From: Clostridium bovifaecis
GTDB lineage: Bacteria > Bacillota > Clostridia > Clostridiales > Clostridiaceae
DNA length: 64,000 bases
Assembly (NCBI GenBank): GCA_009738435.1
Contig: CP046522.1
Span: 1,581,249-1,645,248, forward strand
Direction: 5' to 3'
Made by a program: the position numbers and the translations under genes. The stretch's first letter is position 1. Each line of letters starts with the position of its first letter. Shown in pieces: positions 1 through 9,694 of this stretch. The notes under the pieces are model-generated. The model saw only the letters and a list, made by a program, of their open reading frames with translations. It did not search any database and had not been told where the DNA came from.

Positions 1-2
1 TT

Positions 3-161
3 GAAGCAACTAAATCTGTTGAAGTATGTACTAATTTAATAATGTGCTATGTAAATATGGGAGATTACAAGCAAGCAAAACTTCATCTTGAGATTGCAAA
101 AAAGATTGACAAGGAAGATGAAGTAGTTAAACAGCTAGAAGCTATGTTAAAAGATTTATAG
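3..161 (+). CDS. C-terminal end of a TPR-repeat protein (partial)
   Basis: The window opens inside a reading frame of about 52 residues ending in TAG at 159-161. The visible part reads as a helical repeat: the segment around YVNMGDYKQAKLHLEIAKK has the TPR spacing (small residue, Tyr, Ala, Leu), followed by a charged helix. TPR proteins are protein-interaction scaffolds and no specific role can be given from this fragment. It ends 29 bases before galU, so the two may be co-transcribed. Confidence 0.6.
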   Translation, partial: EATKSVEVCTNLIMCYVNMGDYKQAKLHLEIAKKIDKEDEVVKQLEAMLKDL

Positions 162-190
162 ATATATGTTTTTAAAGGGGGTTATTCTGT

Positions 191-1096
191 ATGAAGGTAA
201 AAAAGGCTATAATTCCTGCGGCCGGCCTTGGTACAAGGTTCTTGCCGGCAACTAAAGCTCAACCAAAGGAAATGCTTCCTATTGTAGATAAGCCTACTAT
301 TCAATATATTATCGAAGAGGCAGTAGCCTCGGGTATTGAAGAAATACTTATAATAACTGGCAGAAATAAAAGAGCAATTGAAGATCACTTTGATAAATCT
401 ATAGAACTTGAAAATCAATTAGAGGCTAAGGGAAACAAAGAGCTTTTAAATATGGTAAACAACATTTCTAATATGGTGGATATATACTATATACGACAAA
501 AAGAACCAAAAGGACTTGGGCATGCTATAAATTGTGCAAGAACATTTGTTGGGGATGAACCTTTTGCAGTAATGCTTGGAGATGATGTGGTGGATAGTCA
601 GATTCCATGCCTAAAGCAGCTCATTGATTGTTATAATGAATATAAAACAACTATTTTAGGAGTACAGGAAGTACCAAAGAAAGACGTAAGCAAATATGGA
701 ATAGTTCAAGGAATGCATATAGAAGACAGAGTGTATAAGGTAAAGGATTTAGTTGAAAAACCTAAAACGGAAGAAGCTCCTTCTAATGTAGCTATTTTAG
801 GAAGATATATAATAACACCTCAAATTTTTAACATACTAAGCGAGACTCAGCCTGGTAAGTCTGGAGAAATACAGCTTACTGATGCACTAAAAACTCTAAT
901 TAAGCAGGAGGCTATGTACGCTTTTAAATTTGAAGGAAGAAGATACGATGTAGGAGATAAGCTTGGATTTTTAGAAGCCACTGTAGAATTTGCGTTAAAA
1001 AGAGAAGAATTAAGAAGTGAATTTATGAAATATTTGTTGTCAATTAAAGATAATCCTAAATTTGAGCAATTATATAGGGAAATAGATAAAAAATAA
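191..1096 (+). CDS. galU: UTP-glucose-1-phosphate uridylyltransferase
   Basis: GalU makes UDP-glucose from glucose-1-phosphate and UTP in the cytoplasm, supplying the surface-glycan genes that follow. The 301-residue length is normal for the family. The N-terminus carries the nucleotidyltransferase signature AGLGTRFLPATKAQPKEML at residues 11-29, with VEKP near residue 187 and the YDVGDKLGF segment near the C-terminus, both typical of GalU. An AAAGGGGG ribosome binding site precedes the ATG at 191. The gene is intact and is the first complete gene of the glycan locus. Confidence 0.95.
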   Translation: MKVKKAIIPAAGLGTRFLPATKAQPKEMLPIVDKPTIQYIIEEAVASGIEEILIITGRNKRAIEDHFDKSIELENQLEAKGNKELLNMVNNISNMVDIYYIRQKEPKGLGHAINCARTFVGDEPFAVMLGDDVVDSQIPCLKQLIDCYNEYKTTILGVQEVPKKDVSKYGIVQGMHIEDRVYKVKDLVEKPKTEEAPSNVAILGRYIITPQIFNILSETQPGKSGEIQLTDALKTLIKQEAMYAFKFEGRRYDVGDKLGFLEATVEFALKREELRSEFMKYLLSIKDNPKFEQLYREIDKK

Positions 1097-1117
1097 GATA
1101 TTTTAAAACCTTATTTG

Positions 1118-1126
1118 TGATATAAT
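1118..1126 (+). promoter_or_regulatory. Extended -10 promoter (TGATATAAT)
   Basis: A perfect extended -10 element, TGATATAAT, lies 22 bases after galU. No good -35 box stands 17 bases upstream, which is common for extended -10 promoters. The predicted start point falls inside the palindrome at 1127-1170. It would drive the dehydratase gene at 1279 and perhaps the downstream glycan genes. Confidence 0.5.
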
Positions 1127-1170
1127 AGACATGTCTTACGTATAATGTTATTTATGCGTAAAACATGTCT
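1127..1170. promoter_or_regulatory. Imperfect palindrome at the presumed transcription start
   Basis: Arms of 18 bases at 1127-1144 and 1153-1170 pair almost perfectly around an 8-base spacer. It starts immediately after the extended -10 box and lacks a run of T after the stem, so an operator or 5' leader hairpin is at least as likely as a terminator for galU. Confidence 0.45.
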
Positions 1171-1278
1171 ATTTAGTATACGCATATTAAATATTATGCA
1201 AAAAACATTGAATAATTTTAAAAATGATGTAAAATGATTTAGGGTAGATAAAATAACAATCATTAAGGAAGTGGTAAG

Positions 1279-3113
1279 TTGAAAGACAATAAGAAATTTC
1301 TAGTTTATGATATTGTGCTAGTAACTGTATTTTTATATTTTGCTTTGTTATTGAGATTTGACTTTAATATACCCAAGGAATATATTACTTTCTTTAAAGT
1401 ATCAATTATTCCTGTTATTCTAATAATTTTGTTGTGTAATAGAATATTTCATTTATACGATTATATATGGAAATATGCTTCAGTGGATGAACTTATCTCT
1501 ATTATATATTCAGTATCTCTTTCAAACGTAATTTTTATTATATAGCTATTTGATTAGTTATAAGCTGTTAAGATATGTACATTATAGGTTTCCAGCCACT
1601 GTACACATTATTTTCTGGCTTTTATCTATAGGGGCTTTAGGAGGAACTAGGTTTATATACAGGATCATTGGAAGAAATGATAATGTTGTAGATGGTGATG
1701 ATGCAAAGTCTAAGGTTTTGATAGTTGGTGCAGGGGATGCAGGAGCTATGCTTATTAAAGAAATGAAAAAGCATAGGACTTTAAACTACGACATAATTGG
1801 ATTTGTAGATGATGATTTATCAAAAATGGGTCAAGTAATAAATGGAATTAAAATTATTGGAACAAGAAATGATATAGTAAATATATGCAAAGAAAGAAAA
1901 GTTGAAGAAATATTTATAGCTCTTCCGTCTGCTCCATTTCAAGAGAGAAAAGATATATAATATATGTAAAAAAACTGGATGTAAACTAAAGACTCTACCA
2001 GGTATTTATGAGATAATCAATGGAGATGTAAACATTAGTCAGTTAAGAGATGTAGATATTAATGATTTGTTAGGAAGAGATCCTATAAGGCTAAATAATG
2101 AAAATATAAACAAGTATATAAATGATAAAGTTGTTTTGGTAACAGGGGGAGGAGGGTCTATAGGCTCTGAACTTTGTAGACAAATAGTTAAATTTAATCC
2201 AAGAAAATTAATAATACTAGACATATACGAAAACAATGCCTATGAACTTGAGATGGAATTAAGATCTAAGTATCCAGGGTTAGACTTGGAAGTAGCAATA
2301 GCATCTATTAGAGATCTTGATAGATTAAAGAGCATATTTGAGAAATATAAGCCTTATGTAGTTTTTCATGCTGCAGCTCATAAGCATGTACCTCTTATGG
2401 AGGCAAATCCAGCTGAAGCAATAAAAAACAATATAATTGGAACTTATAATGTAGTAAAATGCAGCCATATATACAAGGTTAAGAGATTTGTTCAAATAAG
2501 TACAGATAAAGCTGTTAATCCTACAAATGTTATGGGTGCTACAAAAAGATTTTGTGAAAAAATTATTCAGGCGTTCGACAAGGAAAGCGAAACAGAATAT
2601 GTAGCAGTTAGGTTTGGAAATGTTCTTGGAAGTAATGGTTCTGTAATACCTTTGTTTAAAAAACAAATTAGGCAAGGTGGGCCGGTAACAGTTACTCATC
2701 CAGAAATAAATAGATTCTTTATGACTATTCCCGAAGCTGCGCAGCTTGTAATTCAGGCAGGTGCTATGGCAAAGGGAGGAGAAATATTTGTCCTTGATAT
2801 GGGAGAGCCAGTTAAAATAGTAGATTTAGCTAGAGATTTAATAAGATTATCAGGATTAAAGCCAGATGAAGATATAAAAATCGAATATACTGGTTTAAGA
2901 CCAGGTGAAAAACTATATGAAGAACTTTTAATGGATGAAATAGCGTTAACTTCTACTGAGCATGAAAAAATATTTGTAGAACAACCTAAAGAATGCGATG
3001 TAAGCTACGTTGAAAAGTCTATAGATGAGTTTAGGGAAGCCATATACAAAGATAAAGAAGAGATGATTAATCTCCTTCAAGAAAAGGTTCCTACGTATAC
3101 AAGGAAACAATAA
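1279..3113 (+). CDS. Membrane nucleoside-diphosphate-sugar 4,6-dehydratase, CapD/PglF/EpsC type (frame-broken twice as read)
   Basis: Proteins of this family dehydrate UDP-GlcNAc-type sugars at the membrane, the first step towards deoxy-amino sugars in glycans. Four hydrophobic helices occupy about residues 10-120, then a CoA-binding-like Rossmann domain (VLIVGAGDAGAMLIKEM), then the catalytic SDR domain with VTGGGGSIGSELC and the STDKAVNPTNVMGATK active-site segment. The start is TTG 1279 behind AAGGAAGTGG. The frame breaks near 1537-1546 and 1953-1960. Restoring one TA dinucleotide at each tract rejoins the three segments (1279-1545, 1550-1960, 2067-3113) into a protein of about 612 residues, the usual length. 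The TA loss is inferred; the family assignment is firm. Confidence 0.85.
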
Positions 3114-3346
3114 GTCTATAAGGAAAATATGGATTATGTATAGACCTATAGAGGATAGAAAAGACTATAGCTTAAAAGAGTAAAGTAATACTATGAAGGT
3201 GTGGATTCTTAAGAAGTTAAAATGTTGGATATGCAATAGAAAACCATGTAAGTTTTAATCTCATAATAGAGATGAAATATATAGTAGCAAAAGATATACA
3301 TTACAAAAGTAAATTTAGCAAACCTTAATTATTAGGAGGAATTATA

Positions 3347-4663
3347 ATGGCAACATTAAAAGAAGAAATTTTATTAAAATTAAAAAACAAAACTGCAAAA
3401 TTAGGAGTTGTAGGCTTGGGATATGTAGGATTACCTCTTGCAGTTGAAAAAGCTAAAGCAGGATATAATGTAATTGGATTCGATGTTCAAGAGAAAAAAG
3501 TACAATTGGTTAATGAAGGACATAACTATATTGGTGATATCCTAGACGAGGACTTAGCTAATTTAGTAAGAGAAGGTAAGTTAAAGGCAACTACAGACTT
3601 CTCATTTGTAAAGGATGTTGATGCAGTTGCAATCGCTGTTCCAACTCCACTTGATAAGTTTAAGCAACCAGATGTATCTTATGTTGTTAATTCAACTAAG
3701 GACGTTGCCAAGTATCTTCACAGAGGAATGCTTGTAGTGCTTGAAAGCACAACTTACCCTGGAACAACAGAAGAAATAGTAAAGCCTATTTTAGAAGAAT
3801 CAGGTTTGAAATGTGGAGAGGATTTCTTCTTAGCTTTCTCACCAGAAAGAGTTGACCCAGGCAATAAGCAATTCAAGACAAAAAATACTCCGAAGGTTGT
3901 AGGCGGAGTAACTCCTGACTGTGCAGACGTTGCAGCTGCACTATACAGCAGCGTATTAGAAGGTGATATTCATAAGGTTTCATCGCCAGCTGTAGCAGAA
4001 ATGGAAAAAATACTTGAAAATACGTTCAGACACATAAATATAGGACTTGTAAACGAAATGGCTATATTGTGTAAAAAAATGGGGATAGATATTTGGGAAG
4101 TAATAGATGCAGCTAGAACAAAACCATATGGATATATGGCTTTTTATCCAGGTCCAGGTCTTGGAGGACACTGCATACCTCTAGATCCTTTCTATTTAAC
4201 ATATAAGGCTAGAGAATTTGATTATCATACAAGACTTATAGAAACAGCAGGAGAAATCAATGATTTTATGCCTGAATTTGTAGTTGATAATGCTATGAAG
4301 CTTTTAAATAAAGACAAAAAATCATTAAATGGTGCTAAAGTTCTTTTAATGGGGGTAGCTTACAAAAAAGATATTGATGATATGAGAGAATCTCCAGCAT
4401 TAAAGGTTATTGAGCACTTAGAAAAGAATGGAGCAGAGGTAATGTATAATGATCCTTATGTTCCAAATATGAAGCATAATGGAAAAGAATACGTTTCTGT
4501 AGAATGGGAAAAAGCTATAAACGAAGCTGATATTGTTATAATAACAACAGATCATAGTTGCTATGATTATGATGCAATAGTTGAAAGAGCTAAAATATTC
4601 TATGATACAAGAAATGCTTCAAAAGAAGTTAAGAACAATAGAGAAAAAATACACAAATTATAA
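3347..4663 (+). CDS. UDP-N-acetylglucosamine/hexosamine 6-dehydrogenase (WbpA/WecC family)
   Basis: This enzyme oxidises C6 of a UDP-N-acetylhexosamine to the uronic acid with two NAD. The 438-residue protein has the N-terminal NAD fold (GVVGLGYVGLPLAVEKAKAG), the catalytic cysteine C276 within GLGGHCIPLDPFYL, and the C-terminal substrate/dimer domain (GVAYKKDIDDMRESPA). AGGAGG precedes the ATG. The next two genes resemble WbpB and WbpD, so UDP-GlcNAc is the likely substrate, giving UDP-GlcNAcA. The 233-base gap upstream shows no recognisable gene or riboswitch. A terminator follows. Confidence 0.88.
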   Translation: MATLKEEILLKLKNKTAKLGVVGLGYVGLPLAVEKAKAGYNVIGFDVQEKKVQLVNEGHNYIGDILDEDLANLVREGKLKATTDFSFVKDVDAVAIAVPTPLDKFKQPDVSYVVNSTKDVAKYLHRGMLVVLESTTYPGTTEEIVKPILEESGLKCGEDFFLAFSPERVDPGNKQFKTKNTPKVVGGVTPDCADVAAALYSSVLEGDIHKVSSPAVAEMEKILENTFRHINIGLVNEMAILCKKMGIDIWEVIDAARTKPYGYMAFYPGPGLGGHCIPLDPFYLTYKAREFDYHTRLIETAGEINDFMPEFVVDNAMKLLNKDKKSLNGAKVLLMGVAYKKDIDDMRESPALKVIEHLEKNGAEVMYNDPYVPNMKHNGKEYVSVEWEKAINEADIVIITTDHSCYDYDAIVERAKIFYDTRNASKEVKNNREKIHKL

Positions 4664-4672
4664 GAATTAGCA

Positions 4673-4710
4673 GGATAGACCCTAAAATGAAGCTTTAGGG
4701 TTTATCCTTT
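4673..4710 (+). terminator. Rho-independent terminator after the 6-dehydrogenase
   Basis: A 14-base stem (4673-4686 with 4694-4707, one mismatch) is followed by a short TTTATT stretch. It sits between the dehydrogenase and the Gfo/Idh gene and may let part of the transcription through. Confidence 0.7.
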
Positions 4711-4734
4711 ATTATGATTAAGGAGTGGTAAAAT

Positions 4735-5835
4735 ATGAAAAAATTAAAATTTGCTATAATAGGATGCGGAAGAATATCCTATAAACATGTTGAAGGGCTA
4801 GTAAATAATAGAGAAGAAGCTGTTCTAGTTGCTACTTGTGATGTTGATATAAATAAGGCAGCTGAAAAGAAGAAGGAATACATAGAAAAGATGGGAGAAG
4901 GTTTTGTAGTAAATACATATAGCGATTACAAAGAAATGCTTGAAAAAGAAGATATAGATGTAATAACAATAGCTACAGAAAGCGGGTATCACCCAGAGAT
5001 AGCAATATATTGCATGAAAAAAGGAAAACATGCAGTAGTTGAAAAACCTATGGCTTTATCGGTTGAGGATGCTGATGAGATGATAAGAGTTTCTAAAGAA
5101 AACAATGTGAAGTTGTCAATATGCCATCAAAACAGATTTAATAAACCTATTCAACAATTAAGAAAAGCCATAGAAGAAAATAGATTTGGAAAACTTGTAA
5201 ATGGTACAGCTAGAATATTGTGGAACAGGAATATGGGGTATTATGAGCAAGCACCATGGAGAGGAACTTGGAGACAAGATGGTGGGACTTTAATGAATCA
5301 ATGTATTCATAATATAGATTTACTTCAATGGATGATGGGTGGAGAAATAGATACTGTATATGCGCAGTGTGACACCTTCTTAAGAGATATAGAGGCAGAA
5401 GACTTTGGAGCTATATTAGTAAGATTTAAAAATGGTGCTATAGGAATAATTGAAGGAAGTGCTTGTGTATATCCTAAGAACCTAGAAGAAACTTTAAGCA
5501 TTTTCGGACAAAACGGAACTGCATGCATAGGCGGACTTGCTGTAAATAGAATTGAAACATGGAGATTTGAAGATAACAAGGATAATGAGGATGAAATACT
5601 AAAAGCTCAAGAAGATGACCCAGACTCAGTATATGGTAAAGGGCATACTCCTTTATTCAAAAATGTTATAGATGCTATAAATAATGGTAATGAGCCATTA
5701 ATAAATGGTGAGGAAGGTAAAAAGGCAATGTCTATAATTCTTGCAGCATACAAGTCAAGATTGACAGGAATGCCTGTAAAATTCCCTATGGAAGATTTCT
5801 CTACTTTAGAAATGGAAAAAGCTTATTCTAAATAA
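4735..5835 (+). CDS. Gfo/Idh/MocA-family oxidoreductase, WbpB/WlbA-like sugar 3-dehydrogenase
   Basis: WbpB/WlbA oxidises C3 of UDP-GlcNAcA to the 3-keto sugar. The 366-residue protein shows the N-terminal NAD fold (AIIGCGRISYKH), the EKPMAL lysine motif near residue 102, and a C-terminal segment (QNRFNKPIQQL, PWRGTWRQDGGTLMNQ, IHNIDLL) very like WlbA proteins. Its place between a WbpA-like dehydrogenase and a hexapeptide acetyltransferase matches the wbpA-B-D order. The WbpE aminotransferase of that pathway is not next to it. A substrate other than UDP-GlcNAcA cannot be excluded. Confidence 0.8.
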   Translation: MKKLKFAIIGCGRISYKHVEGLVNNREEAVLVATCDVDINKAAEKKKEYIEKMGEGFVVNTYSDYKEMLEKEDIDVITIATESGYHPEIAIYCMKKGKHAVVEKPMALSVEDADEMIRVSKENNVKLSICHQNRFNKPIQQLRKAIEENRFGKLVNGTARILWNRNMGYYEQAPWRGTWRQDGGTLMNQCIHNIDLLQWMMGGEIDTVYAQCDTFLRDIEAEDFGAILVRFKNGAIGIIEGSACVYPKNLEETLSIFGQNGTACIGGLAVNRIETWRFEDNKDNEDEILKAQEDDPDSVYGKGHTPLFKNVIDAINNGNEPLINGEEGKKAMSIILAAYKSRLTGMPVKFPMEDFSTLEMEKAYSK

Positions 5836-5891
5836 TGAAAAACTAGTTTCGCTCAAAACTTAGTTAAATAGTGAGAAAAGAGGATAAACTT

Positions 5892-6631
5892 ATGAATTAT
5901 ATTTCAGAGAGTGCAAGTTTAGGTGGCAATGTAAAGATAGGCCATTTTGCAGTTGTAGAAGATAAAGTGCAAATAGGAGATAACTGTATAATAGGTCACA
6001 ACGTAGTTATACATGAAGGAAGTATAATTGGAAACAACGTAAGAATAGATGATAATACCGTAGTAGGTAAGACTCCTATGAGAGCTGTAAACAGCATATT
6101 TAAAGATGATAAAAAATATACACCTTGCAGCATAGCTGATGAATGCTTAATAGGGGCAGGCGCAATTGTATATTGTGGATGTGAAATAGGAGAAAAGACT
6201 CTTATTGCTGATCTTGCAACTATAAGAGAAGATGTTACCATAGGAAGCAAAACTATAATTGGAAGAGGCGCTACTATTGAAAACTTTTGTAAAATAGGCT
6301 CTAACTGTAAGATTCAAACTAATGTATATCTTACAGCATACTCAGAGGTAGAAGATAACGTGTTTATAGCTCCTTGTGTTGTTACTTCTAATGATAATTA
6401 TGCAGCACGATCTAAAGAACGTTTCAATAAGTTCAAGGGCATAACCATAAAAAAAGGAGGAAGGCTTGGAGCAGGAGTTGTAGTTTTACCTGGTAAAACT
6501 ATTAATGAAGATGGCTTTGCAGCAGCAGGCAGCGTAGTAACTAAGGATGTAGAAAAGCAACTATAGTTGCGGGCAATCCAGCGAAAAAGTTTAGGGAAGT
6601 GCCAGAAGACCAGCTTTTAGAAAACCAATAG
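5892..6631 (+). CDS. Hexapeptide-repeat N-acetyltransferase, WbpD/WlbB-like (frameshifted near its end)
   Basis: This is a left-handed beta-helix acyltransferase. [LIV]-G-x-x hexapeptides run from residue 8 to about residue 210, interrupted by the usual loop carrying the acetyl-CoA-site segment. In the wbp context it should acetylate the 3-amino group of the UDP-uronic acid. The start is ATG 5892 behind AGAGG. As read, a stop occurs at 6564-6566. Adding one A to the run near 6551-6555 restores the family ending TIVAGNPAKKF and extends the gene to TAG 6629-6631, about 246 residues. Acceptor identity is inferred from the neighbours. Confidence 0.75.
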
Positions 6632-6758
6632 TGAAAAAATAAGTTTAAAGTTTACAGAGTTTAGAAGTGGAGGCGCTAAAGCGCAGAGTGGAGAAGTTTA
6701 GATAAGAATACTCCACTTCTGCACTTTCTCCACTACTCCACTTACAAGGGGTGTGGTG
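6632..6758. repeat. Palindrome-rich intergenic element, copy E
   Basis: Directly after the acetyltransferase stop lies a hairpin-forming stretch. AAGTGGAG-type blocks around 6664-6697 pair with CTCCACTT-type blocks around 6710-6744, and a smaller GGCGCTAAAGCGC hairpin sits inside. It has the same style (short GCG-core palindromes inside longer imperfect arms) as the elements near 12.4, 22.6, 32.4, 47.6 and 62.4 kb. No ORF is supported here. Confidence 0.55.
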
Positions 6759-6764
6759 ATACAT

Positions 6765-7468
6765 ATGTACAAAAATAAAAGAATTTTAGCAGTGATTCCT
6801 GCCCGTGGTGGTTCAAAAGGTATACCTCGTAAAAATATAATAGACTTTTGTGGAAAGCCATTAATAGCATATTCTATTGAAGCTGCAAGAAATCTAAATA
6901 TACAGATTATGTATTAGTTTCTACAGATGATGAAGAAATAAGAGAGATTTCTTTGACCTTTGGCGCAAAAGTGCCATTTTTAAGACCAGAAAATATAGCA
7001 AATGATACTGCGAAGTCTATAGACGTGGTACTTCATGGACTTGAATATTTAAGAGAGCAAGGCGAAAGTTTTGATTATGTGGTATTACTTCAACCTACCT
7101 CTCCTTTGAGAACCTGTCAAGATATAGATTCGGCAGTAGAAAGTCTTATTGATATAGAGGGAGATTCTCTTGTGAGTGTGTGTAAGGTTGATGAAAACCC
7201 TGTGCTTATGAGAACTATAGATGATAATAGACTAAAACCTATTATGAATTTTAAAGAAGAAGATTTAAGAAGACAAAACTTACCTAAGGTTTATATATTT
7301 AACGGAGCCTTATACATAAATGCAATAAATACTCTACTGAAGAAAAAATCATTTGTTAATGAAGATACTATCCCATTTGTTATGGAGAAACATAAATCAG
7401 TTGATATAGATAGTATGATAGATGTTAAATTAGCAGAGTTGGTTTTAAAGGAGAATATCAATGATTAA
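6765..7468 (+). CDS. legF: CMP-legionaminic/sialic acid cytidylyltransferase (frameshifted as read)
   Basis: The enzyme activates a nonulosonic acid with CTP, the last step of CMP-legionaminic acid synthesis. The N-terminus has the CTP-binding motif [15 protein letters not shown] and later QPTSPLRT, both hallmarks of NeuA/LegF. The start is ATG 6765 with AAGGGG upstream. As read a stop appears at 6914-6916. Restoring one A at the run near 6896-6899 joins the first part to the frame containing LVSTDDEEI and gives about 235 residues, normal for the family. It overlaps legI by 8 bases, so the two genes are translationally coupled. Confidence 0.85.
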
Positions 7469-8507
7469 AATAAGAAATAGCTTTATTGGCGATAATTTTC
7501 CATGTTTTATAATAGCAGAGGCTGGAGTTAATCATAACGGTAATATAAAGCTTGCAAAAGAACTGGTAGATAAAGCTGTAGAGGCTGGAGTAGATGCTGT
7601 TAAATTTCAAACTTTTAAAACCGAAAGATTAGTGACTGGATATGCGAATATGGCTAAATATCAAAAGGACAATATAGGTAAGGAAGATAGTCAATTTAAT
7701 ATGTTAAAGAGGCTTGAGCTATCTTATGAAGAGTTTATAGAGCTTAAAAATTACTGTGACAATAGAGAAATAATGTTCATGTCAACTCCTTTCGATTTTG
7801 AAAGCGCTGACTTTTTGCACTCTATAGGTGTGGAGGCCTTTAAAATAAGCTCTGGAGACCTAACTAATATACCTATGTTAGAATATATAGCTAAATTTAA
7901 TAAGCCCATGATACTATCTTCTGGAATGGCTGTGTTAGGGGAAATAGAGGATGCAATTATAGCCTTAAGAAGTATAGGGATGGATAGTATTGCTGTACTT
8001 CATTGCACATCCAACTATCCAGCAGCTTTAGAATCCGTTAATTTAAAGGCTATGAATACTATTAAAAATACTTTTAAGATAGTTGGGGGATATTCGGATC
8101 ATACAGAAGGAATAACTATTCCAATAGCTGCGGCAGCTTTAGGAGCAGATATTATTGAAAAACATTTTACTTTAGATAAAAATATGGAAGGACCAGACCA
8201 CAAGGCCTCTTTAGATCCAGAGGAATTAAAAAAGATGGTAGAAGAGGTTAGAAAGGTTGAAATGTCTTTAGGTAATGGGATTAAAACTTTAAGTAAAAGT
8301 GAAATAGATACTATGAAAGTAGCAAGAAAAAGTATAGTAGCTTCTAGGGATATAAAACAGGGTGAAATAATTAGGTTTAAAGACTTAGATTATAAAAGAC
8401 CTGGGAATGGATTAGCTTCAAAGTACTATAAAGAACTTTTAGGTAAAAGGGCAAAAGCTGATATAAAGATGGATCAACAAATTACTCTAAACTTAGTAGA
8501 AAACTAA
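7461..8507 (+). CDS. legI: N-acetylneuraminate/legionaminate synthase
   Basis: LegI/NeuB condenses phosphoenolpyruvate with the 6-deoxy-diacetamido-mannose sugar to form legionaminic acid. The 348-residue protein has the NeuB barrel (FIIAEAGVNHNG, DAVKFQTF, SSGMAVLGEI, GYSDHTEG, EKHFTLDK) and the C-terminal SAF/antifreeze-like domain (residues about 285-345, ARKSIVASRDI, RPGNGL). It is intact. The GDP-sugar genes downstream favour legionaminic acid over plain sialic acid. Confidence 0.92.
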   Translation: MIKIRNSFIGDNFPCFIIAEAGVNHNGNIKLAKELVDKAVEAGVDAVKFQTFKTERLVTGYANMAKYQKDNIGKEDSQFNMLKRLELSYEEFIELKNYCDNREIMFMSTPFDFESADFLHSIGVEAFKISSGDLTNIPMLEYIAKFNKPMILSSGMAVLGEIEDAIIALRSIGMDSIAVLHCTSNYPAALESVNLKAMNTIKNTFKIVGGYSDHTEGITIPIAAAALGADIIEKHFTLDKNMEGPDHKASLDPEELKKMVEEVRKVEMSLGNGIKTLSKSEIDTMKVARKSIVASRDIKQGEIIRFKDLDYKRPGNGLASKYYKELLGKRAKADIKMDQQITLNLVEN

Positions 8508-8530
8508 TTGTATGGAAGGGTTGAATAGCT

Positions 8531-9679
8531 TTGAAGAGAAAAATTGCTATAATTACAGGAACAAGAGCGGATTATGGTATATATTATTCAGTACTTAAGG
8601 CAATAGAAAATCATAAGAGGTTGGAATTAAATTTAATAGTTTGTGGTATGCACCTTTGCCCCGAATTTGGAATGACAGTTAATGAAATTGAAAAAGATGG
8701 ATTCCATATTGTAGATAGAATAGATACAATATTAGCTTCAGATACGGGAGCATCTATGGCAAAGTCTATAGGGATAACACTTATGAGCTTAACTCAGAGT
8801 TTAGAGAGAGTAAAACCAGATATATTGTTAATCCTTGGAGACAGGGGAGAAATGATGGCAGGCGCTCTTGCAGCTATTCATATGAATATTCCTGTGGCCC
8901 ACATTCATGGAGGAGAAGTTACTGGAACAGTTGATGAGTCTATAAGACATGCTATAACGAAGCTTTCTCACATCCATCTACCAGCTACAGAGGACAGTAA
9001 AAATAGAATAATAAAAATGGGTGAAAGAGAAGAAAATATATATGTAGTAGGAGCACCAGGAATTGACTACATAAAGAATACGAACTATTTATCAAGAGAA
9101 GAAGTATTAAGCAGATTCAATTTGAAAAATGATAAGATTTTCATAATGACTCAGCACCCTGTAACCACAGAAAGAGAGCTAGTAGAGTGGCAAGTGCGAC
9201 AGACGCTAGAGGCTATAATAGAAATGAAAATACAAACCATTATTTCCTACCCTAACAGCGATAATGGTGGAAGAGAGATAATTAAGGTTATAGAAGAGTA
9301 TAGAAATAAATACGATTTCATTAAGATATTTAAAAATCTAAGTCAAGTTGAGTATTTAAGCATTTTAAACACTGCAGATGCTATGATTGGTAACTCATCA
9401 TCAGGCATAATAGAAGCTCCTAGTTTTAATCTTCCAGTCATAAACATAGGTACTAGGCAAGAAGGAAGACTTAGAGCTATTAATGTAATAGATGTTGGAT
9501 ACGAAAAAGAAGAAATATTAAAGGGAATTAAGAAAGCTTTATTTGATGAGGATTTTAGAGAGAAACTAAAAAGCTGTATGAATCCATATGGAGATGGTAA
9601 TGCAGGTGAAAAAATAAGTGAAATCTTAAGTAGAGTTGAGATAAATAGAAGTCTTGTGCAAAAGAGAATAACCTATTAA
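8531..9679 (+). CDS. legG: UDP/GDP-N,N'-diacetylbacillosamine-type hydrolysing 2-epimerase
   Basis: LegG/NeuC removes the nucleotide and inverts C2 to give the free diacetamido-trideoxymannose used by LegI. The 382-residue protein has TGTRADYG at the N-terminus, LGDRGE, HIHGGEVTGTVDESIRHAI and GNSSSGIIEAP, all typical of hydrolysing epimerases. The start is TTG 8531 behind GAAGGGT. It lies 23 bases after legI in the same operon and is intact. Confidence 0.9.
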   Translation: MKRKIAIITGTRADYGIYYSVLKAIENHKRLELNLIVCGMHLCPEFGMTVNEIEKDGFHIVDRIDTILASDTGASMAKSIGITLMSLTQSLERVKPDILLILGDRGEMMAGALAAIHMNIPVAHIHGGEVTGTVDESIRHAITKLSHIHLPATEDSKNRIIKMGEREENIYVVGAPGIDYIKNTNYLSREEVLSRFNLKNDKIFIMTQHPVTTERELVEWQVRQTLEAIIEMKIQTIISYPNSDNGGREIIKVIEEYRNKYDFIKIFKNLSQVEYLSILNTADAMIGNSSSGIIEAPSFNLPVINIGTRQEGRLRAINVIDVGYEKEEILKGIKKALFDEDFREKLKSCMNPYGDGNAGEKISEILSRVEINRSLVQKRITY

Positions 9680-9694
9680 AAAGAAGGTGTTTTC

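Noticed and set aside
3114-3346. Riboswitch or small RNA in the leader of the 6-dehydrogenase gene
   Set aside because: I could not recognise any known aptamer core or a convincing terminator; only weak short inverted repeats are visible.
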